Position numbers and translations under genes: made by a program
Shown here: positions 18,829 to 25,553 of the stretch, in pieces
Layout of the letters: the number at the start of each line of letters is the position of its first letter
Numbering within the stretch: the first letter of the stretch is position 1
Notes under the pieces: model-generated
What the model was told of the DNA's origin: nothing
The model's input: the letters and a program-made list of their open reading frames with translations, nothing else
Database searches by the model: none
From: Glaciozyma antarctica PI12
Lineage: Eukaryota; Basidiomycota; Microbotryomycetes; Kriegeriales; Camptobasidiaceae
Assembly (NCBI GenBank): GCA_002917775.1
Contig: KZ627159.1
Coordinates: 96,489-122,041 of the forward strand
DNA length: 25,553 bases
Direction of reading: 5' to 3'

Positions 18829-21800
18829 ATGTCGTACACGCCGTTCTTGGTCGGCGCAACTGCCCTCAACTGGGATGGGGCAGTCGGCTTCGCCAGTAAC
18901 CAGAGGGACTGGTGGGCGTGGTGGATGGCGTGCTGGGGTTTGTGCGTACTTGGTGAGTCCTTATCTTTGCTCTCCAGGCGGACGGCACCTCCGTCGATGG
19001 TCGATGGAGGGGGGAGTCAGCTTGGGACCCGAAAACCCGCTAGGCTGAACACCGAAGCGTCTCGAGTTCCTCTGGCGGGAGAACGAGACCAGCTGCGAGT
19101 GTTGGCCTCGGGTGGATGCTGCTCAGTAGGGCTCTTGACCTTCTCAGGCGCACTCCTGGCGCGTTGAGCTCGCTCCAGCTCTCGCATCTCGCACCCCCTC
19201 CTCAACCAGAGTTCGCGCTAACTCCACACTACAGCCTACCTCACCAACCCCACCGCAGCGACCTTCCGCACGCATCTCACCTCCCTCTCCTTCCACACCC
19301 ACCTCCGCCGTCTCTCCTCCTCCGACACGCGCCCCTCCTCGACAGCACAAGGGAAGGCTCTCAAGCGCCCCTCCGCGCCGTCCCACATCCTCTCCTTCAG
19401 CAACCGCATCTCCCTCGCCATTCGCACTCCGCCCTTCACTCTACGGTCCTACTACCTCTTCTCGACGGTCATCATGGCGCCTCCGCCGCGGACGCCTTCG
19501 TTGAGGGGCTTGAAGAAGGCTGGAGACGCGGTGGAGGAGGGAAAAGAGCCGGCGTTTAAGGAGGGAGAGGGAGAGCTTTGGGTGGGAGCATTCGGGAGGT
19601 GGTACGCGTGGAGCTGGGAGAGTGAGGAGATGGATGAGGAGGAGAGGAGGGCTAGGTTGGCCAAGGGCGTTGTTGGGATGGAAGTCGAGGACGATGAGGG
19701 TGCGTTGTTTGCTCTTTGCTTCCCTAAGACCACCCATTCGGGTGGAAGTCTGCTTAAGGAACCCGCAGCTAACCCTCACTCCTCCACAGACAACGAAGTC
19801 CCCTCCTCCTCCGCATCCGCCACCTCTCCCGACACCGACCTCTCGAACCCACCTCTCAGTCCGACCACCCGCACCACCCGCACCTCGCGCCCCAGTAAGC
19901 GCGTCGTTCGCGGCGGTCAGCGTCGTCCTCCATCTCCGATCTCTCTCGCCCGCCTGCGCTCGAAAGCCGAGACCTCCGCCCACGCCCTCCCCTCCTCCCC
20001 ACCCCTCCCTTCGAGCTCGTCGAATGTGAATGGTCACTCGAGGATCGAGAGCGAGGGAGAGGGGTTCTACCTGACTCGATCGACCAAGGACAAGGGACTC
20101 CCCGGTCTCCCTTTCCATGTCGCGCGCTCGTCGCATCCTCCCCTACCCGGCCACTTCCACACCGACCCACCTCCCACGCCGCCTGAACCTGCCGACCCCG
20201 TCCTCGACGAGCTCAAGACGCAGCTAGACGAGCTCAAGACGTCGACGGACGAGGGGGAGAAGCGGTTGCAGGTCGAGCTCGAGGGATTGCGAGATCGGAA
20301 GAAGGAGGAGGACGCGTTTCGTGCTGAGCTCAAGAGCAAGACGAAGGGCCTCGAGGAGACGAAGCGCGTCGCGGAGCTCAACAGGGTTGAGGCGGAGCGG
20401 GAACTCGGGGAGAGGAAAGCAGTTATGAAGAGGACGGGCGAGCGGGTCGACAAGCTCAGGGACGAGATTGGGGCGATCGAGAGGAGGGAGATGGAGGTCG
20501 TCGAGCGCAAGGAGAAGAAGAAGAAGGAGCGCAAGGAGCGCGAGAAGAAGCTCAAGGAGGACGTCGGGAAGAAGAGGGAGGAGCTCAAGGTCGCCGAGGC
20601 AGGCATCGACAAGCTACTCGACAAGGTCGCTGGACTCGAGAAGACGATCGACGCACGCAGGGACATGCTTCTCAACCGCCGCAACGACTTTGCCGCGCGC
20701 AGTATGGGCTTCGGACCGGGAGGAATGATGGGCGGAGGGATGGGGGTCGGGATGGGAATGCCGGGAGGGATCAACATGTTCAGGAGGGCGCCAGGACCGG
20801 TCGGCTACAACCAGAGCATGCCCAACTCGCGCCCCGGGAGCGTACGATCGGGACACTTCGACCACCACGCGGCGCAGTACGACCACTCCGCCTTCGACCC
20901 CACTCAGTCGGCCCCTCCTTCGCCTACCCACTCTCCCTCGTACCCCATCTCCGCCGAAGACGACAGCCCGTACGCCGAGGCGGCGTTCTACTCTGGCGGC
21001 TTCGCGCCGGATGGATATCGCCCAGCCCCGCTCGCCCAGCAGGGCTTCCTCGAGCACCGCATCCAGCACCGTCGAGCCGAACTCCCGACGCGCCATTCGG
21101 GCGATTCGGCGACGTTCGCACCCCTCGCCAATACCCTCCCCTCCGTCGACGACATCCCCGCCAGCTTCCTCCCCTTCGACTTCGAGTCCCACGACAGGCA
21201 GCACGAGGACGCGCATACGACGACCAAGCCGAACCGCCCGCAGTTGTCCCTCCCACTGCAGTACCTCGACTCGGGACTCCTTGAAGCGAGCACGTCGCCA
21301 GGACTCGAAGGGCCGCTCAGCCCGGTGACGCCGCACCAGACCAGCCTCATCCCTCGGCAGCTCTTTCAGATGCTCGACGAGGACGACGAGGACGATTTCG
21401 TCCTGGCGCACCAGCACTCGCCGACGCGAGGACGCGGGAGCGCGCCGTGGAACGGTCTCGGTCTCGATTTGGACGACGAGGACGACGAGGAGGAGCAGCG
21501 AAGGGAGCAGTCGATGTCGCCCAAATCCCTCGACTCCCTCCCCTCTCCCCGCTTTGACCTCTCCCCGCACGCACTCGGCTCAGGACCGTGGGACGCCAGC
21601 GACGAGCAACTCCTCCTCGCGAACAGGATGTCGCCTCACGAACCCGACGACCTCCCCCGGCACGGCCTCTCGCTCAACCCCGACGCGAAAGCGTTCGCGT
21701 TCCAACCCCGTTCGACCTCGTCCCCCTCCCCCACTCCTCGCACGATCAACTCGCCCAGCATCGCTTCGCTGCCGACGCACGGCGTCATCTCCCCTCCCGC

Positions 21801-21981
21801 CAAGTCGCGCATGGACTTTGCCAACTCGGCCCACGCGAGTAGCGGGACGGGATCCGTCGCGCCCGCGTCGAGGTTCTCGTACGATTGGCAAAGGACGAGC
21901 CCGAGGAATCCGGCGACGATGGTGTCGGCGTTCAACCCGTTCGACGACGACGACGAGCTGCTGGGCCCGCTGAAGAAGTAG
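18829..21981 (+). CDS. Fungal coiled-coil protein with hydrophobic N-terminus
   Basis: No function recognised. Exons 18829-18952, 19235-19699 and 19790-21981 give about 926 residues. The N-terminus (MSYTPFLVGATALNWDG ... DWWAWWMACWGLCVLAYL) holds a hydrophobic, tryptophan-rich segment that may anchor it in a membrane. Next comes a conserved-looking globular part (FSNRISLAIRTPPFTLRSY; LWVGAFGRWYAWS). A long charged coiled coil spans residues about 340-500 (LDELKTQLDELKTST ... LEKTIDARRDML), then a glycine/methionine run (GPGGMMGGGMGVGMGMPGG) and a low-complexity, acidic-patch tail ending FNPFDDDDELLGPLKK. Intron 2 (90 nt, branch gctaac) is a multiple of three and open, so retention would keep frame. 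Intron 1 is 282 nt, much longer than its neighbours. I recall similar uncharacterised fungal proteins but name none. Confidence 0.8.
18953..19234 (+). other. Unusually long intron of the coiled-coil gene
   Basis: Donor gtgagtcc and acceptor cactacag with gctaact branch give 282 nt, about five times the local norm. The join C-V-L-A-Y-L is in phase. It may hide an alternative exon or a regulatory RNA; I see neither clearly. Confidence 0.7.
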
Positions 21982-22308
21982 GGTTGCGTATGGTTATAGG
22001 GGAGGGGGTGATTAAGGGATTATGGAAATGCACAGCGGGTTGCTTGCAGAGTTGCCTATGGACGAGAGAGCGAGAGCGTTGAAGGGGAAGTACTGCGCTG
22101 AGCTTCTGAGCTTGCTTCTCACGAGAGAACTTTCTTACAAGAGCTGGCTACGTTCCATGCGGTTCAGAGCTTGCCTTGAGCAGCCTTGAGGAAGCTCGAA
22201 AAGAAACAGCTGGCGCTCGCGGCTCACGCGAATCCGTGGCTTTTCCTCCCCCACCTTTTCCCGTCACCCTCGCCCCTTCTCTCACTCCCCAGCACCGTTT
22301 GCTCTGCC
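21982..22308. promoter_or_regulatory. Spacer upstream of KH/RS gene
   Basis: About 327 bases between the coiled-coil stop and the KH-gene ATG, both on the plus strand. The last 70 bases form a pyrimidine-rich leader (22240-22305) before gccATGGG, as is common upstream of fungal starts. No other gene is seen. Confidence 0.45.
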
Positions 22309-24314
22309 ATGGGATCCCCCAGGCGATCAGGATCGACGCGCCACGACCGCAGCGACCGCCATGACAGCGACCGGCCAGCACGTGTCCGAGCGCCTTCGAG
22401 GGGCAGGAGCGAGCAGGCGAGCAGGCGAGGAGCGGGAGGAGTAGGAGCCGGAGAAGTAGTACCCGGAGCAGGAGTCCGCGAAGGTGCAGCCCGTCGCCTG
22501 GGAGCCCACCGGCGGAGGAGCGAAGGCGTGGCGGCGGCGGGAGGCAGGGCCACAGTCGGAGCAGGAGTCCCGTCGAGGCGCGTAGTAGGAGTCCTAGTCG
22601 GGAGAGGAAGCGTACTAGTGGGAGCAGGAGGGAGGGCGGGCACAGGCGTCGTTCGTCGGCGGGTGGACGGTCGAGGAGCAGGAGCGCGGACGACTCAAAG
22701 ACGCGCGAACGCAGGAAGGACAGCTCTCGCAAGTTTGAACGCTCGTCGAGGCAGCACGGGGAACGCACAAGTACTCGCGACAACGACGACCGTGGATCCT
22801 CCCGCCGCAACGCCTCTCCTCCCGCCAACGGCCAGTTGAACCAGCAGCGTCGACGCTCCCCCTCCCCTCCTCACCGCCGCACGTCTCCGTCCCCACGCTC
22901 CAACAACCCCGCCAGTCGCTCCGACAACAACCGTCCCGAGTTCCGACGCACTCGAGCCGTATCCTCCGCTACCGAGCCCGCCTACCGTCTCTCCCTCTCC
23001 CTCCCCTTCACCAATCTCGGCTCCCTTCTCATCGGCCAGAGCGGCTGGCGCGCCAAGGAGATCAAGTTCTACTCGGGCCTCACTCGCCTCACTTTCCTCG
23101 CCCCCATTGGCTCGACCGCGTCGGCTGAGCTCATCGGGAGCAAGCAAGCGATCAAGGACGGGCTGTGGGCGATTAGGAAGGCGATTGGAGAGTTGTGCAA
23201 GTCCGACGGGATCGGTCCCAAGTGCGGAAACGTCGACGAGTGGGCGGGGTACAGCGAGGACAGGATCGAGGATCTCGGCGTGTCCAAGGCGCATGTGCAG
23301 AGGAACTCAAGGTCTGGGAATGCGAGCGCTAGCTATGCTGGAGGGAACAGGATGATACCTGCGGAACGGAGCAGGCCAGCGCAAACGCCTGCGGACGAGC
23401 GCTGGAACGGACCTGCGAGGGCGGATGGAGGCTGGAACGGACTGGGCTCGAGGGACAACTTCAGGCCCGACGAGCGTCGTCCTGGAGGATCTGCGGCTCA
23501 GCTTAGCTCCTGGGGGTCTTCGAGGAACACGGGCGACCGGTTCGCAGCTCCCAACCATCGGTCAGTCCTTCTCCCGACCTCCTTGCCTTTCGTCTTCAGC
23601 CCACTTATGCCTGCTGCAGTCCTCAACGCCCTCCCGTTCCCGAGCGGATAAGCGTCAAAAGCGAAGAGCAAATCATGGACGACGAACTTGAAGGTGCGAT
23701 CGTTCCACAGTCGTCTCGGAACGCCGGGCTGACGCACTTCGTCTAGCTCTCGTTCAGCGCAGGTCGCCCGCCACCGATCGCACTTTCTCGCCTGTCCCCG
23801 CGACTTCCTCTCGTCAGGAGCCTTCAACCGCGGCCTCCGTTGTCCCCTTCATCGACGCTTCCTCGCCCTCTGCCAGTCTCAACGCCGAGGACCTCGGACG
23901 CCGTGTCGCACGCCTCGCACCGGTGGAACGCGAAGACTTTGTTCGACGCTTCCTGGCCGCGAGCGAGATGGGGATGGGCGTTTTTGCGCTCTCTGAGAGT
24001 TCGGGGTTGCAGGTGAGCTTCTCGTCTCCTGCCGATCTCGGATCTCAGATGCTGACGCTTTCATTATTCTAGCTCGAAAGCGTGAGCTCTCAAGTCGAGA
24101 AGGACGGTCAAGCTAGCGCGGTGACCTCCGAAGCTGCTGGGTACGTCCTCGTCGCCGAGCTACATAAGCAGGACTGACGAAGTTTGCGAGCAGCGCGTCT
24201 TTAAAGCGCACATCGGAGGAGGCGAATGGATTGACGAACCTCGACGAAGATTCGAGCAAGCGGTTGCGAAGGACCGAGGAGAATGCTCGGGAGGACTTGG
24301 ACATGCAGGATTGA
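22309..24314 (+). CDS. KH-domain protein with RS-rich N-terminus
   Basis: A probable nuclear RNA-binding protein. ATG 22309 (gccATGGG context) starts MGSPRRSGSTRHDRSDRHD, followed in another frame by a clear RS domain (RSRSRRSSTRSRSPRR, SHSRSRSPVEARSRSPSRE). A KH-like domain follows: YRLSLSLPFTNLGSLLIGQSG with the GxxG loop GQSG, WRAKEIKFYSGLTRLTFLAP, then IGSKQAIKDGLWAIRKAIGEL. The tail holds arginine/glycine-rich sequence, four introns (near 23562, 23694, 24013 and 24140), a helix LGRRVARLAPVEREDFVRRFL and the end LRRTEENAREDLDMQD with TGA at 24312-24314. The N-terminal frame changes at 22411-22426, an exact 8-bp tandem repeat; one unit fewer gives a continuous RS domain. A 35-nt GT...AG stretch (22384-22418) is an alternative splice explanation. 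It resembles SR-like splicing cofactors; I cannot name an orthologue. Confidence 0.8.
22411..22426 (+). repeat. 8-bp exact tandem repeat (gagcaggc x2) in RS domain
   Basis: gagcaggc at 22411-22418 is repeated at 22419-22426. It marks the point where the RS reading changes from the ATG frame to the frame of RSGRSRSRRSS. Removing one unit joins RGRSEQA to RSGRSRSRR. Confidence 0.8.
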
Positions 24315-24473
24315 AGCAAAAGCTTCGGAATGGAAGGATTTTCTCTTGTGACACTCGTTCTGCAGCCGGGTTTGCTCTGCCTCGGAGGTTCGAGGCTTCG
24401 CAGGGGCTCCTTCGAGAACCGAGGTGATGTATTTCGCCCTCGTCGAGCTATCCACGCCTATCGCGCCCCCCGT
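24315..24473. other. Convergent spacer KH gene/NTF2-like gene
   Basis: About 160 bases between two 3' ends. I see no gene. Confidence 0.5.
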
Positions 24474-25155
24474 TCAAGCACCGGTCACCGAGTCCGCAAC
24501 GTCCTCGGTCTTGACGCCCGGATAGATAGATTTGACGTACGCTGCGAGCTCGGCAGGTGAGTTGGGGAGTGGAGTTGTCGAGAGAGTCGCCTTTCGCCTC
24601 ACCCGAGTCGAGAAACTCGCAGACCTTGATGACCTTCGCTGTTCCTGGCAGGAAGTACCAGATGACTGAGAAGGGCGTCAGTGGACAGCAGAGATTCGAC
24701 GGCTGAAGCCGTACAGATGTATTCCGTCTTGCAGGGACGCCCGTCAGCAGTGGTTCCCTGCGAAGGCGAGGTCAGCTTGGTCCGCGCTGAGTCTGAGAGG
24801 AAGCGTTGCGCACGTCAGCGTCGAGCCAAACCATGATCTTGTTCTCCGCTTGGATGATCTCCTTCGGCTCTTGGTACTGTATGCGCAGCCGGAGAGCGTC
24901 AGCTCGCGCAAGACCTTCGAAGCGAGGGGCGACGCACCCGCTCCTGTACTGCGTCTTCGAGACTTCGCGGAACATGTTGACGATCTCACTCTTGTTCCAA
25001 ACGTCCTTGCCCATGTTCTTCATCGACGCAGGAAGGAACTTCCACTCAAAAGCGGGGTCGTCCGAGAGGAGGTCCACGAACGAGTCGAGGTCGCGCTTTG
25101 CTTCGAGTTCATGGAGGGAGAGGGCAACGGCGAGCTGTTCTTCGGCGATAGTCAT
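24474..25155 (-). CDS. NTF2/SnoaL-like fold protein
   Basis: A small protein of the SnoaL/NTF2-like superfamily, a cone-shaped fold used for many ligands; its substrate is unknown. ATG 25155 gives MTIAEEQLAVALSLHELEAK, RDLDSFVDLLSDDPAFEWKF, MGKDVWNKSEIVNMFREV, then YQEPKEIIQAENKIMVWLDAD, GTTADGRPCKTEYIFIWYF, LPGTAKVIKVCEFLDSAYVK and SIYPGVKTEDVADSVTGA with TGA at 24474-24476. About 150 residues, no signal peptide. Introns follow WLDAD, TEYIF and EFLDS. A further intron-like stretch at 24877-24937 (gtgcgt ... ctgac ... atacag, 61 nt) would shift the frame by one if removed, while leaving it in keeps the frame open with about 20 extra residues; this exon border is uncertain. Confidence 0.8.
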
Positions 25156-25297
25156 AACGAGCTGGTTACTGTTGTGAGAGAGGGTTTGGTGGATTGAGGA
25201 GGAAGAGCGAGAACGGCAGCGGCAGATTCGACAGAGTCCGCGGAGGTTCGCACGGGCTCTCCTTGTCTACCTCAAAAAGGCGTTGCTCGTGCTGAGC
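25156..25297. promoter_or_regulatory. Spacer upstream of NTF2-like gene
   Basis: About 140 bases between the NTF2-like start and the end of the second LIP2 copy. It should hold the NTF2-like promoter. I see no clear motif. Confidence 0.4.
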
Positions 25298-25553
25298 AAT
25301 AAGTTACTTTGCATTAGCCGTAGATAAAGGCGACAAGCTCCCAGCTACGCCATCCGCGATCACTTTCGCGATCTCGGCGTATTGCGAACCCAGATCACCC
25401 TCCCGTACTCCTTCCCTAGACCGCCGTCCCCACCATCTGCTCCACCTTCATCCCCTCTTGCACCACTCCTAATCTCCGCAGCTCCGTCTGCACGCTCGTG
25501 GCGTGAACCTCGTCCAGCCCGCACGCGACGATGTTTGCGAACCAGTCGAGCGC
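25298..25553 (-). repeat. Right arm of inverted repeat (LIP2 3' end)
   Basis: The reverse complement of this segment matches 469-750. It lacks the 7-bp ggaggag at two places, one 6-bp gaggga-type unit and one gttcgca unit that the left copy has. The match begins at the very last base, so it runs on outside the window. Confidence 0.92.
25416..25553 (-). CDS. LIP2: Second LIP2 copy, C-terminal part, frame cut short
   Basis: The minus strand reads [34 protein letters not shown], then [11 protein letters not shown] and TAG (25416-25418). It keeps the catalytic cysteine region of octanoyltransferases (VACGL...ATS). The stop comes early because a 7-bp ggaggag present in the left copy is missing; a second ggaggag is missing further on. 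Past the stop, the original tail ([13 protein letters not shown]...) and its final TAA are still recognisable around 25301-25370 and need no extra duplication to be read. The 5' part lies outside, so I cannot tell whether this is a second gene, a pseudogene, or an allele or assembly copy. Confidence 0.7.
   Translation of the reverse strand, partial: ALDWFANIVACGLDEVHATSVQTELRRLGVVQEGMKVEQMVGTAV

Noticed and set aside
20614-21570. 318-codon minus-strand open frame
   Set aside because: Antisense to the continuous coiled-coil gene; arginine/valine-rich shadow without motifs.
22148-22828. 226-codon minus-strand leucine/arginine-rich frame
   Set aside because: Antisense of the RS-coding region, where AGC/AGG repeats read as Leu/Pro/Ala runs.
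1-25553. Transposons, virus-like elements, tRNA/rRNA genes, CRISPR arrays, biosynthetic cluster
   Set aside because: I saw no reverse transcriptase, transposase or integrase motifs, no terminal repeats apart from the LIP2 copies, no cloverleaf-like tRNA sequence, and the genes share no pathway.

Overview
The window is nuclear DNA of a GC-rich, intron-dense fungus, most likely a basidiomycetous red yeast of the Rhodotorula/Rhodosporidium type. This rests on the roughly 60% GC, many GT-AG introns of about 50-60 nt with a CTGAC/CTAAC-like branch site, GC-rich codon use and the protein families seen; no species was identified by search. It looks like an ordinary housekeeping neighbourhood. I see no tRNA, rRNA, transposon, virus-like element or CRISPR array.

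Layout from left to right: 3' two thirds of the mitochondrial octanoyltransferase gene LIP2 (+, cut by the window start); a CLC chloride channel/transporter with CBS domains (-, 1013-4699); a proline-rich protein of unknown function (-, 5059-5994); a GYP5/EVI5-type TBC Rab-GAP (+, about 6154-8729); the N-end-rule ubiquitin ligase UBR1 (-, 9039-14857); a secreted GH18 chitinase (-, 15457-17284); a small I9-type proteinase inhibitor (-, 18032-18475); a fungal coiled-coil protein with a hydrophobic N-terminus (+, 18829-21981); an RS-rich KH-domain protein (+, 22309-24314); an NTF2/SnoaL-like protein (-, 24474-25155); and the 3' end of a second LIP2 copy (-, runs off the right edge). Genes form tail-to-tail pairs (LIP2/CLC, GYP5/UBR1, KH/NTF2-like) and two head-to-head pairs (unknown/GYP5, inhibitor/coiled-coil). 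They belong to unrelated processes: lipoylation, endomembrane ion balance, vesicle traffic, protein turnover, wall remodelling and RNA binding. I see no gene cluster or common pathway.

Two things stand out. First, the two window ends are inverted copies of the same LIP2 3' region, nearly free of substitutions over the coding part but differing by four 6-7 bp indels. Second, several otherwise well-conserved host genes (LIP2, GYP5, UBR1, KH-RS) carry a frame break exactly at a short exact or near-exact tandem repeat of 7, 8, 8 and 22 bp. This could be real micro-duplication or a sequencing/assembly problem; the two LIP2 copies act as an internal control. Other observations are microexons, including one that carries the chitinase catalytic motif, and an apparent stop-codon-only last exon in UBR1.
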